This document shows, piece by piece, positions 9,240 through 17,641 of a DNA stretch of 64,000 nt (the stretch's first letter is position 1; every line of letters begins with the position of its first letter). The notes below the pieces were generated by a model that saw only the letters and a list, made by a program, of their open reading frames with translations, was not told the DNA's origin and did no database searches. This DNA is from Nocardia abscessus. GTDB taxonomy: Bacteria; Actinomycetota; Actinomycetes; Mycobacteriales; Mycobacteriaceae. The position numbers and the translations under genes were made by a program. Where the stretch lies: assembly GCF_015477775.1 (NCBI RefSeq), contig NZ_JADLQO010000010.1, positions 186,001 to 250,000 of the forward strand, read 5' to 3'.

Positions 9240-9420
9240 TGCGGCGGCAAGCCGGGAGGGTCGGACCCGTGTCCCGGCTGGCCCCGCAGTACTGCTCGAG
9301 CGCGTCGCCGTCCCGGACGCGGCAGGTAGCAACTTCGTGTTCGTCAACCTGTTCCGGGCGCCGGTCGACGCGCCGATGATCTGTTCTGAGCGGTTCCCTG
9401 ATGCATTTCGGCGGTCGTGA
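9240..9420 (+). pseudogene. Tyrosine recombinase fragment
   Basis: The frame reads LLERVAVPDAAGSNFVFVNLFRAPVDAPM. The phrase 'FVFVNLFR..VGAPM' is typical of the central part of XerC/XerD-like site-specific integrases in actinomycetes. Nothing of the catalytic R-H-R-Y region follows; the frame ends after 14 unrelated codons. It is probably a leftover of an integrated element. Confidence 0.4.
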
Positions 9421-9494
9421 CCGGCTGGAGAGTCGCTGGATGCTCGTGCGCAGCGTCGGGGAGAAGCGCGTTGCGGCGCGCCGGCCAGGTGGTG

Positions 9495-10739
9495 TCAGCG
9501 CCGGTGTCCGACTTGGTTGGCGACAGCCAGGATGGGGGTGGCTGCGGCCGTGGCGGCTGCTCCGAGCCGGGTGTCGGTGGCCAGTATCCATCGGACGGTC
9601 TTCATGGCCAGGGTCAGGACTTCGCTGCCACGGAGGCGCACATCCGCCTCGAATCGGCTGATGGCCACGGTGAGGGTGGTGGTGTCAGCGGCGACCTCAC
9701 GTAGCTGCTCGACCAGGCTTGCGGCGTCGCGGATGGCGGCACCAGCTCCCATGCCGGCGGTCGGCGGGGTCGCATGGACGGCGTCGCCGAGCGCGGTGAT
9801 GGATCCGGCCGGCCACGGGGCGAGGTCTTGTACCCGGGACGAGGCCGCATTGAACCGGAACGCGGCCACACTGTCCGGGTCGGCGCGGGCGATCACCTCG
9901 AGCGGGCGTTCGCTCCATCCCTGTCGGCGAAACCTGGCCAGCAGCGCGGTCTGTAGCGCGGCACCGCGGGTGTCACGCATCGAGTCGGTATCGGCGGACT
10001 CGGGAAACATGGCCCCCCAGATGTAGGTGGGGCCGGTCGTGACCGCCGCCCGAAGCTCGGGTGCGTCGAGTACAGCGTTACCCACCGGGTCGAGGAAACC
10101 GACGTAGAGTGCCGCACCCCGTGGGCCGATCGCCAGCCCCGACCGCCGTCCGAGCCGTTGTCGCTCCGCCGGGCTGAGGTCGTCGACGGAGGTTCTCCCG
10201 GAAAAGCCGATGATGCCGGCGGGCGAATTGGTGGGGCCTCCGGCCAGGTGACGGGCCACCAGCGAGTGTGTGCCGTCCGCACCCACCAGCAGATCACACT
10301 GAACAGGTGACTCGTCGGCGAACATCACCAGCGGACTCCCGTCCTCGGCGCGGCCGATACCGGTGACGGCTCGGCCCATATGGAGATCGTCGCCGACCGC
10401 CTCGGCCAGAAGGGTTCGCAGGGTGATGCGGTCGATGTCCACGCTGGTATCGCCGCTGAGGTCTGGACCGTGGCCCAGCAACCGACCGCGCCGATCCCAG
10501 AATGCGTCCGGATCCCGCAGCCGCAACGCTGATGCCGACGCCAGCAACCGTTCGAAGACCTCCGGCGCGACGAGCTCCTGCAACGCTGACTGTGCCCGAC
10601 CGTCGAGTGTGATGTGGTAGCCCCCGGTCGCTGCCACATCGGTGTCACGGTCGAAGACCGTCACGTCGAATCCATGACGACGCAAGCCGGCGGCCAGCGC
10701 CAAGCCACCGATCCCGCCTCCGACGATGATGATGCGCAT
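9495..10739 (-). CDS. FAD-dependent monooxygenase (class A, PHBH-like)
   Basis: 414 residues. The N-terminal FAD-binding motif is RIIIVGGGIGGLALAAGLRRHG (residues 2-23). The second motif, LLVGADGTHSLVAR (DG motif), is mid-protein, and the third is GDAVHATPPTAGMGAGAAIRDA (GD motif) near residue 315. These are the three signatures of NAD(P)H-dependent aromatic or tetracycline-type hydroxylases. It is cytosolic. AGGAG precedes the ATG at 10739. It is divergent from a WYL regulator 71 bases away, which probably controls it. Substrate unknown; relatives hydroxylate aromatics or inactivate antibiotics. Confidence 0.85.
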   Translation of the reverse strand: MRIIIVGGGIGGLALAAGLRRHGFDVTVFDRDTDVAATGGYHITLDGRAQSALQELVAPEVFERLLASASALRLRDPDAFWDRRGRLLGHGPDLSGDTSVDIDRITLRTLLAEAVGDDLHMGRAVTGIGRAEDGSPLVMFADESPVQCDLLVGADGTHSLVARHLAGGPTNSPAGIIGFSGRTSVDDLSPAERQRLGRRSGLAIGPRGAALYVGFLDPVGNAVLDAPELRAAVTTGPTYIWGAMFPESADTDSMRDTRGAALQTALLARFRRQGWSERPLEVIARADPDSVAAFRFNAASSRVQDLAPWPAGSITALGDAVHATPPTAGMGAGAAIRDAASLVEQLREVAADTTTLTVAISRFEADVRLRGSEVLTLAMKTVRWILATDTRLGAAATAAATPILAVANQVGHRR

Positions 10740-10810
10740 CCTGTTTCGGCTCCTCTTTCTGATGTCGGACAACCTTCGGGTGTGACCTTGCCATCGGTAG
10801 TGGACATCGA

Positions 10811-11845
10811 GTGGCCACGATCGGTCATCATGTGACGGTGGCCGATACCTCACGGCGGGCGCTGCGATTGCTGTCGCTGCTCGCCGCACGCCGACGGTGG
10901 TCGCTGAGCGAGCTCGCCGCCCGGCTCGACGTCAGCGAACGCACCGTCCGGCGCGACATCGAGACACTGCGGTTGCTCGACTACCCGGTCACGACCGTCC
11001 ATGGGCCGGCCGGTGGCTACGAACTGGGCGCCGGTCACACGCTGCCGCCGCTGCTGTTCGACGACGAGCAGGCTCTGGCCGTCGCGGTCGCTCTGCGGAC
11101 CGTCTCCGGCACTGTCTTCGGCCTGGAACAGGACGCTGCACGGGCACTGGACACGCTCGAGCAGGTGATGCCGACCAGGCTGCGGGCGGCCATGGAGTCA
11201 TTGCAGCTGACCAGGCTGCAGAATTACTGGGAGTTCCCGGCGCCACCCATCGCCTCGGGTGCGCTCAAGGTAGTGGGCGGCGCGGTACGCCACCACCACG
11301 TGCTCGTCGTCGAACCACTGCGTGCCGACGGCACGCGCCCCGATCCTCGCGACGCCGATTTCACCCCTCCACGCCGCGTCGAACCCCACCACCTGGCCGT
11401 CTGGGCCGGACGGTGGTACCTGGTCGCCTACGACCTCGCAGACAGCACCTGGCGCGTGCACCGCGTCGACCGCCTCCACCTCCACACGCCGCCCGGCATC
11501 CCGTTCACCCCCAGAAACCTGCCGGGCGGCGACGTCGCCCACTTCGTCATGACCAGCCACGACCGAGGCGATACCCCTGCCGCGTGGCCCTGCACGGGAA
11601 CCGCACGCCTGCACCTGGCGGCCGAGACGGTGGCTCGCTGGGCGCCCGGCGGATCAGTCGTCGAGCACCTCGACCCCCATCACTGTCGCCTCACCATCGG
11701 AGCCTGGTCGTGGGCCGGTGTCGCGGGAATTCTCGCCACCTTCGACACCGACCTCACCGACGTGGAACCCCCTGAGTTGGTCGAAGCCTGCCGCCGCCTC
11801 ATGAAGCGGTGGAAGACCATAGCGAGCACCACCTCTGACAAGTGA
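10811..11845 (+). CDS. HTH/WYL-domain transcriptional regulator (DeoR-type HTH)
   Basis: 344 residues. The N-terminal HTH is RWSLSELAARLDVSERTVRRDIETLRLLDYPV. The middle ligand-sensing WYL domain has the regional signature RRVEPHHLAVWAGRWYLVAYDL..TWRVHRVDRL. A C-terminal WCX-like extension includes ETVARWAPGGSVVEHLD. GTG starts at 10811, 10832 and 10838 are all possible; no Shine-Dalgarno decides, and homologous proteins often begin near VADTSRRALRLL. It is divergent from the flavin monooxygenase and is therefore its likely regulator. Confidence 0.85.
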   Translation: MATIGHHVTVADTSRRALRLLSLLAARRRWSLSELAARLDVSERTVRRDIETLRLLDYPVTTVHGPAGGYELGAGHTLPPLLFDDEQALAVAVALRTVSGTVFGLEQDAARALDTLEQVMPTRLRAAMESLQLTRLQNYWEFPAPPIASGALKVVGGAVRHHHVLVVEPLRADGTRPDPRDADFTPPRRVEPHHLAVWAGRWYLVAYDLADSTWRVHRVDRLHLHTPPGIPFTPRNLPGGDVAHFVMTSHDRGDTPAAWPCTGTARLHLAAETVARWAPGGSVVEHLDPHHCRLTIGAWSWAGVAGILATFDTDLTDVEPPELVEACRRLMKRWKTIASTTSDK

Positions 11846-11859
11846 GACCGGACAACCAA

Positions 11860-12030
11860 GTCCCGGTAGGACCAGTCGTGTTCGCGAGACGCGCGTGCCT
11901 GTTCTGATCCACGCCCGGGCGCTCCACCCACGGTCGGTGAACGCCGCGACGAGCGGTGCGTAGAAGCGCGAACCGATCGCGATTGCGGGACGTTGAGCAC
12001 GATCGGGGAGTGGTAGGTTCCGCTGGTCGG
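11860..12030 (-). pseudogene. Alpha/beta hydrolase N-terminal fragment
   Basis: Two minus-strand frames join as AIAIGSRFYAPLVAAFTDRGWSARA and then EQARASREHDWSYRDLV. This reads as the region after the first beta strand of an alpha/beta hydrolase up to the helix before the nucleophile. The GxSxG elbow and everything after it are absent, and a frame change lies in the middle. It is a relic only. Confidence 0.45.
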
Positions 12031-12203
12031 ATGCACTCGACGCCGCGCTCACTCGACGTTGCCACTTTGTGCGCCTTTTGCGGGGCACCGAAGTGTGCCT
12101 ACCGGTTTTGCTGCTTTCTCTGCTCGATCGAAAACCCCCTCCGCAGTGGCGACCTTGCGATTAGCGTGGGGTTTGCCATAGTCAGTGAGCTGGGGAGCTA
12201 CCG

Positions 12204-12284
12204 ATGTCACCGACTGAGCAGACAACCGTCGAGGTCGACCCGGGTGGCCAGCCGGTGATCGTGCCGGTCCCGAGCGTGAACTGA
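12204..12284 (+). CDS. Possible 26-residue small ORF
   Basis: MSPTEQTTVEVDPGGQPVIV followed by six residues ending in VN. A good Shine-Dalgarno (GGGGAG) lies six bases before the ATG, and the lipolytic hydrolase starts 61 bases after the stop. It could be a leader peptide or a degraded gene start; I recognise no family. Confidence 0.25.
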   Translation: MSPTEQTTVEVDPGGQPVIVPVPSVN

Positions 12285-12345
12285 TCGGACCAGCAACCCA
12301 CGAGAACAGCCGGAATCGGGTACACCAGAACCGAGGGAGAGCGCG

Positions 12346-13299
12346 ATGACCGAAATCGAGCCGGTGCTCGAGCCTGAGGCGAGCGAGTTCGCCAAGGCCA
12401 CTGACAAGCCGCCGTTTCTGTTCCAGTTGCCGCCGGCCGAAGGCCGGAAAATAGTCGACGAGGTCCAGTCGGGTGAGATCGACAAGCCCGAGATCGACGA
12501 GGAATGGATCACCGTCGAGGGTGGGCCGACCGGCACGGTGAACGTCCGCATCGTCAAGCCTGCCGGCGCCACGGGGACGCTTCCGGTCGTCTTCTACATT
12601 CACGGGGCGGGTTGGGTGTTCGGCAACGCGCACACCCACGACCGGCTGGTGCGCGAACTCGCGGTCGGTGCCGAGGCCGCCGTGGTTTTTCCCGAGTACG
12701 ACCTGTCGCCGGAGGCGAAGTATCCGACCGCGATCGAGCAGAACTACGCCGCCGCGCAATGGGTGTTCGCCCACGGCGCCGAGAAGGGGCTCGACGCTTC
12801 GAAGTTCGCGGTGGTCGGCGACTCGGTGGGCGGCAACATGAGTGCTGTGCTGGCCCTGATGGCCAAGGATCGCGGCGATATTCGCGTCACTCAGCAGGTG
12901 CTGCTGTACCCGGTCACCAACGCCGACTTCGACACCGCGTCGTATCACCAGTTCGCCGAGCACTACTTCCTCGCTCGCGAGGGCATGCAGTGGTTCTGGG
13001 ACCAGTACACCGACAACGACGCGCAGCGCGAGGAGATCTACGCCTCCCCGCTACGAGCCTCGCTCGAGCAGCTGAAGGGCCTGCCGCCGGCGCTGGTGAT
13101 CACCGGCGAAGCCGATGTCCTGCGTGACGAGGGCGAGGCGTACGCGGCCAAACTCCGCGAGGCCGGTGTGCCGGTCACCCACGTGCGGTTCGGCGGCATC
13201 ATCCACGACTTCATGATGATCAACTCGATGCGTTCCACCCACGCGGCCACCACCGCCATCAAGCTGACGCAGGACACCCTGCGCATGGCATTGCACTGA
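12346..13299 (+). CDS. HSL/GDXG-family lipolytic alpha/beta hydrolase
   Basis: 317 residues. Serine esterase of the hormone-sensitive-lipase class. The oxyanion motif is HGAGWVFGN at about residue 86 (HGxxW in place of the usual HGGG). The nucleophile elbow is VGDSVGGNMS near residue 160. The acid lies in GEADVLRDEGEAY near 255 and the His in GGIIHDFMMIN near 287. It hydrolyses short-chain esters. No signal peptide is seen, so it is cytosolic. GAGGGAG precedes the ATG. Downstream is an aldehyde dehydrogenase remnant, which may once have formed an operon with it. Confidence 0.88.
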   Translation: MTEIEPVLEPEASEFAKATDKPPFLFQLPPAEGRKIVDEVQSGEIDKPEIDEEWITVEGGPTGTVNVRIVKPAGATGTLPVVFYIHGAGWVFGNAHTHDRLVRELAVGAEAAVVFPEYDLSPEAKYPTAIEQNYAAAQWVFAHGAEKGLDASKFAVVGDSVGGNMSAVLALMAKDRGDIRVTQQVLLYPVTNADFDTASYHQFAEHYFLAREGMQWFWDQYTDNDAQREEIYASPLRASLEQLKGLPPALVITGEADVLRDEGEAYAAKLREAGVPVTHVRFGGIIHDFMMINSMRSTHAATTAIKLTQDTLRMALH

Positions 13300-13316
13300 A
13301 CTACGCCGCTGGCCGG

Positions 13317-13644
13317 CCTTCCCGCTCGACGCCCGCCGGTGTCGACGCGGCGTTCAGGCGCGCCCGTGCTGCCCTGCCCGGCTGGGCCACACAGTACGGC
13401 CTCAATGCCGGCGTCTGGACCGGCGACGGCGCCAAGGGCAGGGCCGTCGCCGCCCGCCTGCGCGCAGACACGGTCAACGTCAACGATGCCTACGGTGCTG
13501 CCCGGGGAGCGTCGACTCACCGATGGGCGGCATGGGGTACTCGGGTGTGGGTCGCCGCCGCGGAGCCGACGGCCTCCTGATTGCCGAAAGCCAGCGGCCC
13601 CGTAGCCTCGGGCCGGCGCCTGACGCCTCGTCTCTCACTGCGTG
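13317..13644 (+). pseudogene. Internally deleted aldehyde dehydrogenase
   Basis: TPAGVDAAFRRARAALPGWA, the N-terminal substrate/NAD-domain helix of an ALDH, runs directly into YGLNAGVWTGDGAKGRAVAA, RLRADTVNVNDAYG and, after a frame change, SVDSPMGGMGYSGVGRR. The latter three are the ALDH C-terminal end. About 350-400 residues, including the catalytic Cys and Glu, are missing. The C-terminal wording is that of the succinate-semialdehyde dehydrogenase group. It lies 17 bases after the lipolytic hydrolase, same strand. Confidence 0.65.
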
Positions 13645-13794
13645 AAGTCGTCGCGTGGAGTTCGTAACGTAGAGTGCGGTTCCGGGGGACAGGCAGGGAC
13701 CGCTGTCGGGTGCTGGTCCGGACCGACCTCCTGCGCGCTCCGGAGGCCGCCGGCACGACCGCGTGGCCATGACTGAATCGAGGTCGGTGCCCAC

Positions 13795-14967
13795 GTGGAG
13801 GCCGCAGCGAACTCCCCTGACGCGGTGACGTCCTGTTCACCTGACGCGGCGATATCCCGCGACGCGGCGACGACCCGCGACATGTCGCGCCCGGCGCGCC
13901 TGCACGCCCACAGCGCCGTCTCCACGGCCCTGGCGCTGCACAGCGATCACGCGTTGCGCGAGCTGGTGGATGCGGCCGCGCCGATCGGCGCCGGTATCGG
14001 CGGGAAGTCGGCGCTGCTGGATGTCGCCGGAACCCCGGTCTTCGTGAAGCGAGTGCCCCTCACCGACCTGGAACGGCAGCCGGAGCACGTCCGGTCCACG
14101 GCGAACCTGTTCGACATGCCGCTCTTCTGCCAGTACGGCATCGGCCTCATCGGCGGGCCGGGCTTCGGGGCCTGGCGCGAACTCGCCGTGCACACCATGA
14201 CGACGAACTGGGTGCTCGCCGCCGAACACGAGGGCTTCCCGCTGATGTACCACTGGCGGGTGCTGCGGGACACGACCCCGCTGCCGGAGGAACTCGCCGA
14301 CGTCGACCGCGCCGTCGCCTACTGGGACGGCCGACCGCAGGTACGCCACCGGATCGAGGCCCTCCGGGACTCTTCGGCGAGCATCGTGCTGTTCCTGGAG
14401 TACATCCCGCAGACCCTGCACGAGTGGCTGAACGCCCAGATCGAGGCGGGCGACGAGGCCGCGGACCGGGCCTGCGTCATGGTGGAGCGGGAACTGGCCG
14501 CCGGCACCGCGTTCATGAACAGCCGTGGACTGCTGCACCTCGACGCGCACTTCGAGAACATCCTGACCGATGGTCAACGCCTCTACTTCGGCGACTACGG
14601 CCTCTCGCTCTCCTCCGGGTTCGACCTCTCGCCGGAGGAGACCGCGTTCTTCGACCAGAACCAGAGCTACGACCGCGGCTACGCCACCACCTACCTGGTG
14701 AACTGGCTGGTCACCGCCTTGTACGGGCTCCGGCGGGAGGACAGGGAGGCGCGCGCCACGATGGTGCGCGCCTTCGCCGAGGGCAAGCCGCCGGAGGGCA
14801 TCCCTGCGGAGGCCGCCACGGTCCTCACCCGGCACGCGCCGATCGCCGCGGCGATGTCGGCGTTCATGCGTGCGTTCCAGCAGGCGAGCCGGAGCACCCC
14901 GTACCCGGACGAGGAGATCCGCCGCCTGCTGGGCGGCCAGGCCTCTGTGCTCGCTCAGCCCGTGTGA
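13795..14967 (+). CDS. Protein-kinase-like/phosphotransferase-fold protein
   Basis: 390 residues. The catalytic-loop-like segment LLHLDAHFENILTDG (near residue 247) followed by LYFGDYGLSL (near 265) mimics the HxDxxxxN and DFG motifs of kinase-fold enzymes. An upstream FVKRVPLTDLE supplies the Lys. Unlike true Ser/Thr kinases there is no glycine-rich loop I can identify, and no membrane helix. Related proteins occur in Streptomyces and Nocardia as 'serine/threonine kinase-like' proteins of unknown role. The GTG at 13795 is tentative; an ATG at 13882 (MSRPARLH) would remove a low-complexity leader. Confidence 0.65.
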   Translation: MEAAANSPDAVTSCSPDAAISRDAATTRDMSRPARLHAHSAVSTALALHSDHALRELVDAAAPIGAGIGGKSALLDVAGTPVFVKRVPLTDLERQPEHVRSTANLFDMPLFCQYGIGLIGGPGFGAWRELAVHTMTTNWVLAAEHEGFPLMYHWRVLRDTTPLPEELADVDRAVAYWDGRPQVRHRIEALRDSSASIVLFLEYIPQTLHEWLNAQIEAGDEAADRACVMVERELAAGTAFMNSRGLLHLDAHFENILTDGQRLYFGDYGLSLSSGFDLSPEETAFFDQNQSYDRGYATTYLVNWLVTALYGLRREDREARATMVRAFAEGKPPEGIPAEAATVLTRHAPIAAAMSAFMRAFQQASRSTPYPDEEIRRLLGGQASVLAQPV

Positions 14968-15033
14968 CGGACCGCAAGCGGGTGGGCACGGCGGGAGCCC
15001 GGTCACCCTTTTCCCTCCTGCGCAACCGACCGC

Positions 15034-15301
15034 TCAGCTCCGCAGCTCGCAGATCACCACCGGGATGTCGCGCGCGTGGTTCGCTGCTGATAGTTCGCCT
15101 AACCCTTATAAGCAGCGATGATCTGCGGCCAGAGCTCAGCTTTCTCCTGCGGAGTCGCAGTACGTGCGTGCACTTTCGCCGACGGCCGCCGGCTCAGGTG
15201 ACCGATGTACCGCCGACCGATCGTAGAGCTCCGCCGGAAGTTGACGGCGACAGCGTCCGCTCGGCCGGAACGGGCTTGTGCGGCTTGCTGATCCGAGAGT
15301 G
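15034..15301 (-). pseudogene. C-terminal remnant of a deazaflavin (F420)-dependent nitroreductase
   Basis: The minus strand reads LSRRPSAKVHARTATPQEKA then ELWPQIIAAYKG. One frame change later it reads NYQQRTTRDIPVVICELRS and a stop. This is the C-terminal third of Ddn/DUF385-family F420H2-dependent enzymes, with their typical 'YADYQ..TDREIPVV' ending. The N-terminal two thirds are absent and a premature stop follows YKG. Confidence 0.6.
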
Positions 15302-15323
15302 ATCCCGCGGTAGCGATCTGAAA

Positions 15324-15390
15324 TCTAGCAACGCTAGACAAGATAGCGAGCGAATGCTACCGTTGCTCCAGTTTCTAGCGATGCTAGAAT
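15324..15390 (+). promoter_or_regulatory. Promoter with two TCTAGC-N3-GCTAGA operators
   Basis: TCTAGC-AAC-GCTAGA (15324-15338) and TTCTAGC-GAT-GCTAGAA (15373-15389) are two perfect palindromes of the same consensus with centres 50 bases apart. The second lies between TTGCTC (15363-15368) and TAGAAT (15385-15390), a plausible -35/-10 pair with 16-base spacing for the DUF1772 gene. This is the layout of a TetR-type repressor binding as two dimers; no regulator gene is adjacent. Confidence 0.65.
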
Positions 15391-15408
15391 TCAGGAAGGG
15401 AAGCCGAA

Positions 15409-15885
15409 ATGCTCGTTGTCACCGGCCAGATCATCGCCGCCGTCGCCGTTCTCGCCAATGCCATCGTCTATGGCACCGATGTCTGCGGGGCCGTGATCAC
15501 CCGGTCCGTGTACCGCAAGCTCGATGACGCGGCCGTGACCATGAGTGCGGGATGGGGTCACTACTACGGCGACAAGCGCATGCCGGTTGTCGGTGCGGGC
15601 GGCATGGTCACCGCGGTGCTCACACTGCTGATCGCACTACTGGCCGGCCGGATCGGCGCCGCTGTCGCGGCAGGGATCACGGTGGCGGCGCTGCTGACCT
15701 GGCTCGCCTTCTACGTCCGCATCGCCAAACCGATCAATACCCAGCAGACAGCCGCCGCCCAGAGCGGCATCATTCCGGCCGATGCCCGTGCGCTACAGGA
15801 CAAGTGGGACAGCATTCTGAAGTACCGGGTCACCCTGCAGTTCATTGCCATTGCTGGACTGTGCGCCGCGCTGATCCTGTTCTGA
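15409..15885 (+). CDS. DUF1772 (anthrone-oxygenase-like) membrane protein
   Basis: 158 residues, four predicted membrane helices: residues 3-24, 64-84, 86-105 and 138-156. The loop TRSVYRKLDDAAVTMSAGWGHYYGD and the C-terminal KWDSILKYRVTLQFIAIAGLCAALI fit the DUF1772 pattern. Members are related to anthrone oxygenase, but the bacterial role is unknown. AGGAAGGGAAG precedes the ATG. It is the first gene after the twin-operator promoter, and the PPOX gene 94 bases downstream may be co-transcribed. Confidence 0.75.
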   Translation: MLVVTGQIIAAVAVLANAIVYGTDVCGAVITRSVYRKLDDAAVTMSAGWGHYYGDKRMPVVGAGGMVTAVLTLLIALLAGRIGAAVAAGITVAALLTWLAFYVRIAKPINTQQTAAAQSGIIPADARALQDKWDSILKYRVTLQFIAIAGLCAALILF

Positions 15886-15979
15886 TCTCAGAGCACGGGG
15901 TAGGCGGTCTCGCGTAGTACAACTTCCGGCTGATCGCCGGGGGCACACCTGATATCGAATTCACCGAGGAGTGACTGAT

Positions 15980-16378
15980 ATGACCTTTACCAGCAATGAA
16001 CTGCGATTCCTCGAGGAGGCAGGGATCGGTCGGCTGGCCACGGTGTCGCCCGACGGCGTTGTGCAGAACAACCCGACCAGCTATCGGGTGAACGCCGACG
16101 GCACGATCGACATCGGGGGCATGCGGATGCGGGCCAGTCGAAAGTACCGCAATGTCGAGGCGGGTAGCCGGGTGTCGTTCGTCGTCGACCAACAGGTTTC
16201 ATTGGAGCCATACGTCATTCGCGGCATCGAGGTACGCGGCACGGCCGAGGCGCTCGATGACGAGGAGCCACCGTTCCAACCCCAGGAACGCGCGGTCATC
16301 CGAATCCACCCCGAACGGATCATCTCCTGGGGCATCGACGGCGGATCCTTCGACTTCACCAGTCGCGGCGCCGAGTAG
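15980..16378 (+). CDS. PPOX-class F420-dependent oxidoreductase
   Basis: 132 residues, split-beta-barrel flavin/F420-binding fold. Visible are LRFLEEAGIGRLATVSPDGVVQNNP (N-terminal helix and first strands), GMRMRASRKYRNVEAGSRVSFVVD (cofactor phosphate-binding 'RKxRNL' pattern) and the C-terminal ERIISWGIDGGSF, characteristic of the actinobacterial 'Rv-type' F420 PPOX group. The ATG at 15980 is chosen because GAGGAG lies eight bases before it. It probably reduces a small-molecule substrate with F420H2. It may share the operator-controlled promoter with the DUF1772 gene. Confidence 0.8.
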   Translation: MTFTSNELRFLEEAGIGRLATVSPDGVVQNNPTSYRVNADGTIDIGGMRMRASRKYRNVEAGSRVSFVVDQQVSLEPYVIRGIEVRGTAEALDDEEPPFQPQERAVIRIHPERIISWGIDGGSFDFTSRGAE

Positions 16379-16831
16379 TCCGGCATCGTGGGCGACCCCA
16401 CAAGAAAGGCCGTCACCGACGGTCGGTGGTGAGCGAAATGGACCGCGTCGCGAGTGGGACCGGGCACCCCGGCGTCGGTTACGCCGTTGGGAGCGGCGCT
16501 GTCCGCCCCCACCCACCCGGGCGATGGAGGGCAACTCCGTGGTAGCCGAGCAGAGGCGAAGCCGCGGTGCCCTGGGCGCTGTCGGAGTCTCAGGACCATG
16601 TGGGGCCGAACGGTTTGCCGCGGTAGGAGGGCACCGCAGCCGCGCTGCACCCACGCCGCCGCACACCGATGGTGATCCTGCCGGGGGTATGGAATCCGGT
16701 CCGGCGGGGTGGTGGATTTGATCTACTAGATCTCAGAGATTCGCCCTGGACGACGACTACGAGATCAGCGCAGCGTTTACCAACGGTTCGAGGCTCGGTG
16801 GCGGTGCGCTCACACAGTGAGGACGCGAACC
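16379..16831. other. Intergenic stretch, no gene supported
   Basis: About 450 bases. A short palindrome CACCGACGGTCGGTG (16414-16428) near the left end could act as a terminator for the PPOX gene, and GATCT-ACT-AGATC occurs at 16720-16732. The overlapping reading frames are compositionally random. The right end carries GAGGA before the next ATG. Confidence 0.4.
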
Positions 16832-17122
16832 ATGGCTGATTTGACCGAAGGCGCCTACCGGATCATCAACACCGAGTTGAATGTGGCGATAGCGCTGGCC
16901 TTCAACGACGACACCCGTGTGAGCGGGATGAATCCTGTTGCGAGCGGCGACCGGCAGTACTGGACGCTTCAGCTGACGGAGGGAGCTGACGGGTTCCGGA
17001 TCAACAGCACACTGACTCACCTGTGCCTCACCCCGGCCGAGGGCAGCATAGTGCCGCCGCCGATCGCGGTCCGGCCACGTTCAGGGGCCGTCGTCTGGTG
17101 CTTCCAGCCTGTTGGCGGATAG
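16832..17122 (+). CDS. Small ricin-type beta-trefoil-like protein
   Basis: 96 residues. The opening GAYRIINTELNVAIALAFND and the later SGDRQYWTLQLTEGADGFRI and LCLTPAEGS resemble one to two repeats of beta-trefoil lectin domains (the 'G.Y.I.N...a..l' and 'q.W.l' patterns). It is short for a full trefoil (about 130 residues), so it may be partial or a divergent variant. There is no signal peptide. GAGGA is eight bases before the ATG. Ligand unknown. Confidence 0.5.
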   Translation: MADLTEGAYRIINTELNVAIALAFNDDTRVSGMNPVASGDRQYWTLQLTEGADGFRINSTLTHLCLTPAEGSIVPPPIAVRPRSGAVVWCFQPVGG

Positions 17123-17141
17123 GCGCCATGTTCTCGGCTCC

Positions 17142-17507
17142 TCAGTCGAGACAGAACTCGTTGCCCTCGATGTCCTGCATCACCAGGCACGACTCGTTGA
17201 CGCCATCGGCGCGCAGTAGTCGCACGCGTACCGCGCCGAGCGCGACCAGTCGTGCGCATTCGGACTCGAGTGCGGCCACGCGCTCGTCACCCACGAGCCC
17301 GGTGCCGACCCGCACGTCGAGATGCACCCGATTTTTCACGACCTTTCCCTCGGGCACACGCTGGAAGTACAGGCGCGGGCCCGCACCTGAGGGATCAACA
17401 CATGCTGAGCCCCGGTGCTCGTAACCCAATACCTCAGACCAGAAACGAGCGACGCGCTCAGGTTCCGCGCAGTCGAAGGTGACTTGGATCTGTTTGACCG
17501 ACGCCAT
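17142..17507 (-). CDS. VOC (glyoxalase/bleomycin-resistance) superfamily protein
   Basis: 121 residues. One VOC domain: QIQVTFDCAEPERVARFWSEVLGYE at the start, RLYFQRVPEGKVVKNRVHLDV in the middle (metal-ligand His) and CLVMQDIEGNEFCLD at the end (metal-ligand Glu). The DPEGNEFCL ending is family-typical. Enzyme or binding activity cannot be assigned. The ATG at 17507 is supported by GGTGG just upstream; the longer frame before it is Arg-rich and not homologous. It converges on the ricin-like gene with a 19-base gap. Confidence 0.82.
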   Translation of the reverse strand: MASVKQIQVTFDCAEPERVARFWSEVLGYEHRGSACVDPSGAGPRLYFQRVPEGKVVKNRVHLDVRVGTGLVGDERVAALESECARLVALGAVRVRLLRADGVNESCLVMQDIEGNEFCLD

Positions 17508-17641
17508 CGTTCCACCATAGAGATGGAGTCTTACGTCGTGGACGGCGGCAGAGGCCGACGGCGCGTTGATCTTCCGAGGTGCCGCGCCGGCAGTCTCGGT
17601 CAGCGCGGTATGCGGCAATGAGCGTCGGCTTCGGGTTCGCC

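Noticed and set aside
16720..16732. GATCT-ACT-AGATC inverted repeat
   Set aside because: Short and far from any start codon except the ricin-like gene 100 bases on; not enough to call an operator.
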